Shown here: positions 1 through 5,864 of the stretch, one piece after another
Layout of the letters: every line of letters starts with the position of its first letter
Position numbering within the stretch: position 1 is the first letter of the stretch
Assembly (NCBI GenBank): GCA_003645975.1
Contig: QNDP01000104.1
Span: forward strand, 1-5,864
From: Candidatus Hydrothermota bacterium
GTDB lineage: Bacteria; Hydrothermota; Hydrothermia; B15-G9
Reading direction: 5' to 3'
DNA length: 5,864 nt
Notes under the pieces: model-generated
What the model was told of the DNA's origin: nothing
Seen by the model: only the letters and a program-made list of their open reading frames with translations
Databases searched by the model: none
Program-made: the position numbers and the translations under genes

Positions 1-2
1 AG

Positions 3-665
3 CCGCGCCTTGCGGACGACCGCCGTGATTCAGCGCTCGCCGTTGCGTTCTATGTGCTTGAGCGTTATCTCAAGCTGCTCCATCCGATTATGCCCTACAT
101 CACCGAAGAGATCTGGCAGCGACTGCCGAACAAGCGGGGCAAATCGATCATGGTCTCGGATTGGCCGAAACCCGATGAGCTGAGCGACCCCGAAGCCGCC
201 GAACAATTTGAAATGATGAGCGAGCTGATCTCGGAGCTCCGTGAGATCCGTGCCGAGTTCAAGATTCCGCCCAAGATGGAGATCGAGGTCGTCGCAAAAC
301 TTCCTGAAGCCGAAAAGGTCAAACCCATGCTCGACTCAAAAGCCGAACTCCTGTCATTCCTTGCAAAAGTGAGCGGGGTTCGCTACGAATCGGAAGCTCC
401 GAAGATGTCAGCTTCAACGGTGGTTCACGGGATCGAGTTCTATGTGCCGCTCGCTGGACTCATCGATGTCGAAAAGGAACGGGCAAGACTGCTCAAGGAA
501 ATCGAGGAGCTCAAGCAACTTTTGGAGAAAACCGAAAAGAAGTTGAGCAACAAGAACTTCATCGAGAAGGCGCCTGCTCATATCGTCGAGGCCGAAAGGC
601 AGAAGGCCGAGAATTTCCGCACTAAAATTGCGAAACTTGAAGCACATCTGGCAAGGATGAGATAA
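3..665 (+). CDS. valS: Valyl-tRNA synthetase, C-terminal part (5' end outside window)
   Basis: ValRS charges tRNA-Val with valine in the cytoplasm and is a class Ia synthetase. The reading frame is open from the left edge, so the catalytic and editing domains lie outside; 220 C-terminal residues are visible. The first residues (ending LLHPIMPYITEEIW, about 25-38) match the conserved end of the helical anticodon-binding domain, typical of ValRS. From about residue 155 to the end (bases 465-662) a charged heptad-like helix starting DVEKERARLLKEIEELK, with the block NKNFIEKAP, is the C-terminal coiled-coil arm that in ValRS contacts the tRNA elbow. This arm separates ValRS from IleRS and LeuRS. 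The stop TAA is at 663-665. A GTG at 54 is internal and is not the real start. No convincing terminator follows. The next gene is convergent, so valS is the last gene of its transcript here. Family assignment is firm; only the N-terminal part is unseen. Confidence 0.95.
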   Translation, partial: PRLADDRRDSALAVAFYVLERYLKLLHPIMPYITEEIWQRLPNKRGKSIMVSDWPKPDELSDPEAAEQFEMMSELISELREIRAEFKIPPKMEIEVVAKLPEAEKVKPMLDSKAELLSFLAKVSGVRYESEAPKMSASTVVHGIEFYVPLAGLIDVEKERARLLKEIEELKQLLEKTEKKLSNKNFIEKAPAHIVEAERQKAENFRTKIAKLEAHLARMR

Positions 666-865
666 CTCTCTGACATCCAAGACTTTAAGGGTTACCGTAA
701 GGTCGGCTTTTTCAGCCCATTATCCATCAAGTCTCTCAGTGGCTTACACTTATTTATCAGCTTTTCTGTGAATGAGGACGAAAGCCTTTTCACCGTTCTT
801 TTGCTTTTCAAGAGGTCAAACTGGGTAAAGTTGAAAGTGTTTTGGAACTTTTTGATGGGAAGCTA

Positions 866-1522
866 TCATTCGACTGCCTTTAGAACACTGTCCACGAAGG
901 CGAGTTCAGGCAATGCGCCCTCAAAGTCGTAGGCGTCATTTACCACAATTTTAGGAACAGCAAACACGCCGTATCTATCAGCAAGTTCTGGGAATTCAAT
1001 AGCTTCAATCATGTCGCTACGCACAAGTGGGCTCTCTATGGCCATTCTGTGCGCCAGCGCCACAGCATGTGGACAGTGTGGACATGTGGGTGTTACAAAC
1101 ACCTTTATGTGCAGCGGAGAACGCAAGTTCCTTAGCTTTTCCTTTGCCTTCTCACTGAGACCAGATTCTCCTGTGGATACGCGAAGCACACTCTCAACCA
1201 GAGGCGAGAATTCGTGCCCCGCTGGTATCCCGTAATACCTTATGCCGTAGTCCTTTACGCCGTCACCGATCTTGAGAACTGCGAGCGCAGGGATGAGTTC
1301 CATCCTGTATTGCTCGAAAAGTTCTTTGTCGGTTTCAGCGTCATGGACTTCTACACTGAGCATATCGGAAAGTCCGCAAAGTTCACGAAGGATTGCTTCT
1401 AAGTCCTTGCAATACTTACAGTTATGTTCGCTAACGAAAAGCATAAAGCGAACAGGCGAACTTAACCCCTTTGCGAACGCTCCGCGTAGATACTCAGCAT
1501 CACTTTTGTTGATTAATCCCAT
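866..1522 (-). CDS. Protein disulfide oxidoreductase (PDO), tandem thioredoxin/glutaredoxin folds
   Basis: Predicted cytoplasmic protein disulfide oxidoreductase of 218 residues, which would form, reduce or shuffle disulfides in proteins. Two thioredoxin-like units are visible. Unit 1 has its CXXC site at C35-K-Y-C38 and a cis-proline candidate at I77-P78. Unit 2 has C147-P-H-C150 in TPTCPHCPHA and V189-P190. This double CXXC layout and length fit the archaeal/thermophilic PDO family (the Pyrococcus furiosus protein is about 226 residues). There is no signal peptide or membrane segment. I chose the ATG at 1522 because AAGGAGGA lies 8-9 bases upstream and the protein then begins like its relatives; an upstream in-frame start at 1570 would overlap the -10 box. 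The gene follows ileS on the same strand after a terminator-like hairpin and has its own promoter, so it is probably transcribed alone. An alternative is a glutaredoxin-like domain related to the AhpF N-terminus, which is the same fold family. No symbol is well established. Confidence 0.9.
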   Translation of the reverse strand: MGLINKSDAEYLRGAFAKGLSSPVRFMLFVSEHNCKYCKDLEAILRELCGLSDMLSVEVHDAETDKELFEQYRMELIPALAVLKIGDGVKDYGIRYYGIPAGHEFSPLVESVLRVSTGESGLSEKAKEKLRNLRSPLHIKVFVTPTCPHCPHAVALAHRMAIESPLVRSDMIEAIEFPELADRYGVFAVPKIVVNDAYDFEGALPELAFVDSVLKAVE

Positions 1523-1530
1523 ATCAAAGG

Positions 1531-1538
1531 TCCTCCTT
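1531..1538 (-). promoter_or_regulatory. Ribosome binding site of the PDO gene
   Basis: On the minus strand this reads AAGGAGGA, followed by 8 bases and then ATG at 1522. It decides the start in favour of the 218-residue protein over a 234-residue reading from 1570. Confidence 0.85.
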
Positions 1539-1568
1539 AATCGTAAATTTTTGTCAAAACGGCGGCAC

Positions 1569-1597
1569 AATATACCACCTCAACATAAAAATAGCAA
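1569..1597 (-). promoter_or_regulatory. Sigma70-like promoter for the PDO gene
   Basis: Minus strand: -35 TTGCTA (1592-1597), a spacer of exactly 17 bases, and -10 TATATT (1569-1574). The hexamers match consensus at 4 of 6 and 5 of 6 positions. Transcription would start near 1562, giving a leader of about 40 bases with the ribosome binding site. It lies between the ileS terminator-like hairpin and the PDO start, as expected for an independent unit. It is predicted from sequence only. Confidence 0.6.
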
Positions 1598-1651
1598 GTT
1601 CCGATTTGGAAGCTTCACAAAATTCAACCTCTCAATTCATTCAAGAGAGAA

Positions 1652-1671
1652 GCGGGGCATAAAAGCCCCGC
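1652..1671 (-). terminator. Probable rho-independent terminator of ileS
   Basis: A perfect 7-bp GC-rich stem GCGGGGC / GCCCCGC encloses a 6-base loop (TTTTAT on the minus strand), 34 bases past the ileS stop. On the minus strand it is followed by TTCTCTCTT, a pyrimidine run that is T-rich but not a clean T-tract, so termination may be incomplete. A second, weaker 5-bp pair (CTCTC 1629-1633 with GAGAG 1645-1649) lies just downstream. Confidence 0.65.
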
Positions 1672-1705
1672 CGAAATCACACCAAACCGAGACCTCTTGT
1701 GTTTT

Positions 1706-4507
1706 TTACGCTTTGCCCAAAGCGACTCTGCATTTCGGACAAAGTCCGTCCTGGTCGATGTCCTCATGCCAGAGCCAACAACGGGCACATTTTTCGCCGC
1801 GTGCGTGTTCGATCGCAACGGCAAATCCCTCGCCATCAATCACAACTTTGTGCTGTGGCCGCATATCGACCAACTCGACCTGCTGCGAGACGATGAAAAC
1901 CTCATAAAGCTGGTCAAGGTAGCGGCTTAGAGTATCTCGGAGTTCTGGATCGGCTGCAAAGATTTCGACCCGTGCCTCAAGTCGGTCGCTCAGGATGCCC
2001 TCGTTCCTCGCACGCTCGATTCCAAGCAACACAGCATCACGCACTTCGATGATCCGCCTGAAATCCTCGGCAAGCTTTTCGTCTCTGCGTTCGGGCACTT
2101 CGGCCGGCCAGTCTTCAAGGAAGACGAATTCCTCTTTCGGGCCGGGAAGGTATTCCCAAGCCTCGTCGGTAGTGAACGAGAGCAGAGGGGACAAGACGAT
2201 AAGTAACTCGCGCAAAATGTGATAAATTGCCGTCTGCGCACTCCTGCGCCCTTTGGAATCCTTAGCCCATGTGTAAAGTCGGTCTTTCAAAAGGTCGAGA
2301 TAAAAACTTGAAAGCTCGACTACCATGAAATCGAAGATCTTATGATAGCCGCGATAAAACTCATAGGCGGCATAGGCCTTATCGACCTCAGCCTTAAGCT
2401 CCTCAAGACGGTGCAGCATGTAGCGGTCAACTGGAAGCATCTCTTCGAGCGAAACTTGGTCTTTCGTCGGATCGAAATCGTGGAGATTTCCGAGCATGAA
2501 TCTGATGGTATTGCGAATCTTGCGGTAGCTCTCGGTCGCGCGCTTGAGTATCTCCTCGCCCAGACGGACATCCTGCATGTAGTTGCTTTCGGCGACCCAG
2601 AGCCTAAGTGTGTCAGCGCCATAGTGTTTAATGACATCCATCGGCAGGATGACATTGCCATGCGACTTGTGCATCGGTTCGCCTTTCTCGTCGAGCGTCC
2701 ATCCGTGCGTAACGACCACGCGGTAGGGCGATTTGCCCTTCAGCGCCATTGCGACCATCAAAGCGGAGTTATACCAACCTCTAAACTGATCAGGGCCTTC
2801 GAGATAGACATCGGAAGGCCATGGCAGACCGGGCTTATCGAGAATAATCAAACTGGAAACGCCGGAGTCAAACCACACATCGAGAATGTCCATCTCCTTC
2901 TCGAATTCGTTTCCGCCGCATTTCGGGCACTTAAAGCCTTCGGGCACAAGGTCTTCAACCGGATGTGTGTGCCATGCGTCGGAGTTCTCCTTTGCAAAAA
3001 GTTTTGCCACATGGCGGATGACCTTCGGGTCGAGGATCAACTCTCCGCAGTTTTTGCACTTGAGAGCCGGAATGTTGACGCCCCAAGCCCTTTGACGGGA
3101 TAGCACCCAGTCAGGGCGTTCCGCCACCGAATAGAGCATCCGCAATTTCGTGTCGGGCGGATACCATTCGACCTTTTCGATCTCCTTGAGTGCACGCTGA
3201 CGAAGATTGTTGTGGTCAACCGAAAGGAACCACTGCTCGGTCGCCCGGAAGATCAACGGGTTTTTACAGCGCCAGCAGTGTGGATATTTGTGCAGAATTT
3301 TGTCGATTTTCAGCAGGGCATTGCGTTCTTTGAGGACTTCGACGACCTTCTCCGATGCCTGTTCGGTTGTCAGGCCTTTGAAAAGCTCACCAGCTTCCTC
3401 AGTGAATACGCCCATCTCATCGACAGGCGAAATGATAGGTAAGCCATATTGTTTTCCTGCCTCATAGTCCTCTTTTCCATGACCCGGTGCGATGTGGACG
3501 ATGCCCGTGCCCTCCTCGAGCGTTACGAAGTCGCCGAGAATGCCGACCGAATCCCGCTCAAAGAACGGATGTTGGAACACAGTGCCTTCAAGTGTGCTGC
3601 CTTTAACGATTTTGACCACCTTGTAGTCAGTCCAGCCAAGCTCTTCGGCGTTCCGTTCGACCAGCTTTTCAGCAAGAAGGTATTTGACGCCATCGACTTC
3701 CACAACAGCGTAATTGAACATCGGGTTAAATGCGAGTGCGACATTGGAGATAATCGTCCAAGGCGTTGTGGTCCAAACGAGAGCGTATCCGATATCGCCA
3801 TCAAATACGCCGGATTTGTCCTCCTTGACCTTCAAAATGAACCAAAGGGAGGGCGATATCTTTTCTTTGTATTCAATCTCGGCCATTGCGAGAGCTGTCT
3901 GGCAGTGCGGACACCAGTGGATCGGCATAAACCCGCGATAGACAAAACCCTTTTCGACTATGTCGGCGAAAAGCTCGGTCTCTTTGGACTCGTATTCACT
4001 TGACATCGTGTAATAGTAGTTGTCCCAATCGGCTATGACTCCGAGCCGCATGAACTCCTCGCGCTGCACCTTGATCCACTTTTCGGCGTATTTGCGACAT
4101 TTAATTCGTATCTTTTCACGGACTTCAGGCCTTTTGAGTGCTCTTGGATCGTCGAGCAGTTTGGAGATCTCGGGGTCGGTGCGGACAACCATGTTCTCGA
4201 TCGGCATCCCGTGATTGTCCCAGCCCGGTATGAACGGCGTGTAGTAGCCTTTGAGCGCTTTGTATTTGTTGATGAAGTCCTTGACTATCTTGTTCAGCGC
4301 ATGGCCGAGATGGATCGATTCGTTGGAGTAAGGCGGGCCGTCGTGCACGATAAACACTTTGCCGCTGTCCTTACGCTTATCCAGCCATCGCTCGTATAAC
4401 CTCGCATCTTCCCATTTTTTAAGCCTTTGAGGCTCACGTTTGGGCAGATTTGCCCGCATTGGGAACGATGTCTTTGGCAAATTCAGCGTGTCCTTGTAGT
4501 CTTTCAC
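1706..4507 (-). CDS. ileS: Isoleucyl-tRNA synthetase, bacterial type with C-terminal zinc finger
   Basis: Charges tRNA-Ile with isoleucine and edits mischarged valine; cytoplasmic class Ia enzyme. In 933-residue numbering: the HIGH-type motif is H66-L-G-H69; GWDNHGMPIE is at 95-104. The editing domain shows WTTTPWT (245-251) and GTGIVHIAPGHGKEDY (333-348), including the conserved Asp347. A cysteine pair C199/C202 likely joins C411/C414 as one zinc site. A second ribbon C484/C487 with C527/C530 precedes DVWFDSG (543-549). The KMSKS loop reads P611-M-H-K-S615. The anticodon-binding helices follow, then the finger C907/C910 and C923/C926 typical of bacterial type 1 IleRS. Length is close to E. 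coli (about 938). I chose the GTG at 4507: GGGAGGG lies 9 bases upstream, the protein begins DYKDTLNLPKT as in relatives, and an ATG at 4603 would add 32 basic residues and lie upstream of the predicted promoter. No T-box-sized leader is present. Confidence 0.97.
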   Translation of the reverse strand: MKDYKDTLNLPKTSFPMRANLPKREPQRLKKWEDARLYERWLDKRKDSGKVFIVHDGPPYSNESIHLGHALNKIVKDFINKYKALKGYYTPFIPGWDNHGMPIENMVVRTDPEISKLLDDPRALKRPEVREKIRIKCRKYAEKWIKVQREEFMRLGVIADWDNYYYTMSSEYESKETELFADIVEKGFVYRGFMPIHWCPHCQTALAMAEIEYKEKISPSLWFILKVKEDKSGVFDGDIGYALVWTTTPWTIISNVALAFNPMFNYAVVEVDGVKYLLAEKLVERNAEELGWTDYKVVKIVKGSTLEGTVFQHPFFERDSVGILGDFVTLEEGTGIVHIAPGHGKEDYEAGKQYGLPIISPVDEMGVFTEEAGELFKGLTTEQASEKVVEVLKERNALLKIDKILHKYPHCWRCKNPLIFRATEQWFLSVDHNNLRQRALKEIEKVEWYPPDTKLRMLYSVAERPDWVLSRQRAWGVNIPALKCKNCGELILDPKVIRHVAKLFAKENSDAWHTHPVEDLVPEGFKCPKCGGNEFEKEMDILDVWFDSGVSSLIILDKPGLPWPSDVYLEGPDQFRGWYNSALMVAMALKGKSPYRVVVTHGWTLDEKGEPMHKSHGNVILPMDVIKHYGADTLRLWVAESNYMQDVRLGEEILKRATESYRKIRNTIRFMLGNLHDFDPTKDQVSLEEMLPVDRYMLHRLEELKAEVDKAYAAYEFYRGYHKIFDFMVVELSSFYLDLLKDRLYTWAKDSKGRRSAQTAIYHILRELLIVLSPLLSFTTDEAWEYLPGPKEEFVFLEDWPAEVPERRDEKLAEDFRRIIEVRDAVLLGIERARNEGILSDRLEARVEIFAADPELRDTLSRYLDQLYEVFIVSQQVELVDMRPQHKVVIDGEGFAVAIEHARGEKCARCWLWHEDIDQDGLCPKCRVALGKA

Positions 4508-4516
4508 TTCCTTCTG

Positions 4517-4524
4517 CCCTCCCT
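4517..4524 (-). promoter_or_regulatory. Ribosome binding site of ileS
   Basis: Minus strand AGGGAGGG, with 9 bases between it and the GTG at 4507. It supports the GTG start of the 933-residue protein. Confidence 0.75.
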
Positions 4525-4541
4525 TTGTGAATTTGGCTTTT

Positions 4542-4570
4542 ATTTTACTGCACAAAGATTTAATTGAAAA
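4542..4570 (-). promoter_or_regulatory. Sigma70-like promoter for ileS
   Basis: Minus strand: -35 TTTTCA (4565-4570), 17-base spacer, -10 TAAAAT (4542-4547). The hexamers match consensus at 4 of 6 and 5 of 6 positions. Transcription would begin near 4535 with a leader of under 30 bases containing the ribosome binding site. Such a short leader leaves no room for a T-box or attenuator. Predicted from sequence only, in an AT-rich stretch where chance matches are common. Confidence 0.5.
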
Positions 4571-4628
4571 GTTTCGTAAGAGTAAGCGGAAAATTAAGGC
4601 CAAAAACGGATTGCAACGGCACTTTACG

Positions 4629-4641
4629 GTGCGAACCGCAC
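4629..4641. repeat. Short perfect inverted repeat upstream of rtcA
   Basis: GTGCG-AAC-CGCAC, a 5-bp stem with a 3-base centre, lies about 50 bases before the rtcA start. An extra GCAC at 4619-4622 could pair with GTGC 4629-4632 instead, giving two mutually exclusive pairings. It could be an operator half-site pair or an RNA leader hairpin of rtcA; neither is shown. An 8-bp palindrome TCGGCCGA follows at 4645-4652. Confidence 0.45.
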
Positions 4642-4680
4642 AAATCGGCCGAAGCCATTAAACTAATACGCCAACAAATC

Positions 4681-4685
4681 GAGGT
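4681..4685 (+). promoter_or_regulatory. Ribosome binding site of rtcA
   Basis: GAGGT, 8 bases before the ATG at 4694. It favours that ATG over a TTG at 4685, which would have no spaced site of its own. Confidence 0.6.
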
Positions 4686-4693
4686 TGAGGTCT

Positions 4694-5776
4694 ATGAATA
4701 GGTTGATTGACATCGACGGAGCTTATGGCGAAGGCGGCGGTCAGATAGTAAGAACCGCTCTTTTTCTTTCGCTGATAACCGGTAAGCCTTTCAGGGCGTT
4801 CAACATCAGGAAGGGACGATCAAAGCCCGGACTAAAGCCCCAACATCTGAACATCCTGAAGGCGCTGCGGAAACTCAGCGGATCGCAAATTCGGGGCGAT
4901 AGGCTCGGTTCGTTGGAGATAACTTTCCATCCGGGCGAATTTTACGGTGGAAACCTTGAGATCGACTTCAGGACAGCGGGTTCGATCACCCTTTTCTTCC
5001 AATCGATACTCCCGGCCTCGCTCTTTGCTTCCAGAGATGTCAGTCTGACTGTGATCGGCGGGACGGATGTGCCGATGAGCATGACGATGGAGTATTTCAG
5101 ACGGGTTCTCCTGCCATCGATCGAAAAATTTGCTCAAGGCCTTGAACTTCGGGTCATAAAGCGCGGTTTTTATCCGAGAGGCGGCGGCAAGGTAGTCCTC
5201 AAGGTTCAGCCGAAGTTGAGCCGTGCAAAATTTGCAAATTTTGAGTCCTTTCGAGAAGCCCTGCGAAACGAGGTCGGTCGGATAAGTCGAGCGCATCTCG
5301 GACGAATCCTCAAAGTTTCGATCTATTCGCTTGCTTCAGAACATCTTAGGGGTAAACGGGTGGCGCACAGGCAGGCGATGGCCGCCGAAAGAATCCTCTC
5401 AAAACTGAATGTCCCGGTTGATACAAAACTTGAATATGCGCGCACATTCTCGCCCGGCTCAGCGATCACCGTTTGGGCGGAGTCCGACAACGGGTTGATC
5501 ATCGGCGCCGATTCGCTCGGCAAGCCGGGCAAACGCTCGGAGGATGTCGGCTCGGAGGCCGCCGATCAACTGATGTCGGAACTAAACGCACATGTTACCG
5601 CCGACAAACACCTTCAGGACAACCTGATACCGTTCATCGGACGCGTCGGCGGCGAAATCCTCGTCAAAGAGGTTACCCAACACACCAAAACCAACATCTG
5701 GGTCACGGAACTCTTTCTCGGCAAAAGATTTAAAATCGACAGAAGGGGCAATCTTTATCGAATAAGTGCAGATTAA
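4694..5776 (+). CDS. rtcA: RNA 3'-terminal phosphate cyclase
   Basis: RtcA uses ATP to convert RNA 3'-phosphate ends to 2',3'-cyclic phosphates through a covalent histidine-AMP intermediate; a cytoplasmic RNA repair or processing enzyme. The 360-residue protein shows the family signatures in order: IDGAYGEGGGQIVRTAL (6-22), NIRKGRSKPGLKPQHL (37-52), TAGSITLFFQSILP (94-107), GGTDV (122-126) and RGFYPRGGG (157-165). The insert domain spans roughly 185-245 and is followed by GADSLGKPGK (271-280) with EDVGSEAA (283-290). The catalytic histidine is H330 in TQHTKTNIW, at the same short distance from the C-terminus as His309 of E. coli RtcA. The protein is about 20 residues longer than the usual ~340, mainly around 175-200 before the insert domain. 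No RtcB or RtcR-type regulator is in view. The gene diverges from ileS. No strong sigma70 promoter is visible, and a sigma54-like match has the wrong spacing. The next gene begins 15 bases after the stop, so the two are probably co-transcribed. Confidence 0.95.
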   Translation: MNRLIDIDGAYGEGGGQIVRTALFLSLITGKPFRAFNIRKGRSKPGLKPQHLNILKALRKLSGSQIRGDRLGSLEITFHPGEFYGGNLEIDFRTAGSITLFFQSILPASLFASRDVSLTVIGGTDVPMSMTMEYFRRVLLPSIEKFAQGLELRVIKRGFYPRGGGKVVLKVQPKLSRAKFANFESFREALRNEVGRISRAHLGRILKVSIYSLASEHLRGKRVAHRQAMAAERILSKLNVPVDTKLEYARTFSPGSAITVWAESDNGLIIGADSLGKPGKRSEDVGSEAADQLMSELNAHVTADKHLQDNLIPFIGRVGGEILVKEVTQHTKTNIWVTELFLGKRFKIDRRGNLYRISAD

Positions 5777-5777
5777 G

Positions 5778-5786
5778 GGAGGTGAT
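5778..5786 (+). promoter_or_regulatory. Very strong Shine-Dalgarno site before the truncated membrane-protein gene
   Basis: GGAGGTGAT is complementary over nine bases to the usual bacterial 16S rRNA 3' end, with 9 bases between the GGAGG core and the ATG at 5792. It lies in the 15-base gap after the rtcA stop and fixes the next start firmly. Confidence 0.85.
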
Positions 5787-5791
5787 TTAAC

Positions 5792-5864
5792 ATGAACGGC
5801 AGGAATAGGTTGTTATGGCTTATAATCTTTGCCGTTGCGATGGGACTGCTTGAAGCGGCCGTCG
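5792..5864 (+). CDS. Start of a probable integral membrane protein (cut by right edge)
   Basis: Only 24 codons are visible: a basic N-terminus, MNGRNR, followed by a hydrophobic stretch LLWLIIFAVAMGLLEAAV. This is a membrane segment or signal anchor obeying the positive-inside rule; no signal-peptidase site can be judged. The start is well supported by the nine-base Shine-Dalgarno match just upstream and by its place 15 bases behind rtcA, implying shared transcription. The AMGLLEAAV pattern recalls uncharacterised multi-pass membrane proteins, but that is memory-based and weak, and no function can be given from this fragment. Confidence 0.75.
   Translation, partial: MNGRNRLLWLIIFAVAMGLLEAAV

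Noticed and set aside
705..717. Small hairpin GGCT-TTTTC-AGCC as a terminator between valS and the PDO gene
   Set aside because: The stem is only 4 bp and no T-tract follows on either strand.
1552..1557. Perfect -35 hexamer TTGACA on the minus strand upstream of the PDO gene
   Set aside because: No -10 box lies at a usable distance, and transcription from it would begin near or past the ATG. The TTGCTA/TATATT pair is better.
2342..3103. Long plus-strand open frame (253 codons) antisense to ileS, and a further 184-codon one at 3449-4003
   Set aside because: Both lie wholly within the firmly identified ileS, have no ribosome binding site, and their translations do not resemble any family; they are shadows of the real gene.
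4564..4594. Possible rtcA promoter TTGAAA / GAAAAT on the plus strand
   Set aside because: The spacer is 19 bases and the -10 match is weak, so I cannot support it; it also overlaps the ileS -35 region.
4618..4632. Sigma54-like element GGCAC-TTTAC-GGTGC before rtcA, attractive because E. coli rtc genes use sigma54 and RtcR
   Set aside because: The GG-to-GC spacing is one base too long for the strict -24/-12 arrangement, the -12 box lacks TTGC, and no RtcR gene is in view.
4508..4693. T-box riboswitch upstream of ileS
   Set aside because: The predicted leader is under 30 bases, and no long stem or T-box-like conserved sequence is visible in the intergenic region.
4832..5296. Minus-strand open frame (154 codons) inside rtcA
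   Set aside because: It is antisense to conserved rtcA motifs, with no start signals or recognisable domain.

Overview
The window carries the end of one gene, three complete genes and the first codons of a fifth. It reads as bacterial chromosome. Shine-Dalgarno sites of the AGGAGG type precede the starts, two of the genes have sigma70-like -35/-10 pairs, and the isoleucyl-tRNA synthetase is the bacterial form with a C-terminal four-cysteine zinc finger. A two-domain protein disulfide oxidoreductase is a family typical of thermophiles, so a thermophilic or thermophile-derived, probably uncultured, bacterium is the best guess. The phylum cannot be named from this sequence alone.

Layout from left to right. 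(1) The C-terminal part of valyl-tRNA synthetase (valS) runs rightwards from the left edge to 665. (2) A 200-base convergent gap (666-865) holds no gene I can support. (3) A protein disulfide oxidoreductase gene runs leftwards (1522 to 866) with its own promoter and ribosome binding site. (4) A terminator-like hairpin (1652-1671) separates it from isoleucyl-tRNA synthetase (ileS), which runs leftwards from a GTG at 4507 to 1706. (5) A 186-base divergent intergenic region (4508-4693) holds the ileS promoter and a short inverted repeat. (6) An RNA 3'-terminal phosphate cyclase gene (rtcA) runs rightwards from 4694 to 5776. (7) Fifteen bases later, behind a near-perfect Shine-Dalgarno site, an apparent membrane protein starts at 5792 and is cut by the right edge.

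The genes are mostly housekeeping. Two class Ia synthetases of the Val/Ile/Leu editing group lie on opposite strands about 1 kb apart. The oxidoreductase would act on cytoplasmic protein disulfides, and RtcA would make 2',3'-cyclic phosphate RNA ends. I see no functional pathway joining all of them. The only likely co-transcribed pair is rtcA and the truncated membrane-protein gene. I did not find a clear novel system, phage element, CRISPR array, transposon or RNA gene. The points most worth a second look are the divergent catalytic motifs of the IleRS, the bacterial PDO, and the rtcA/membrane-protein pair with its palindromic leader.
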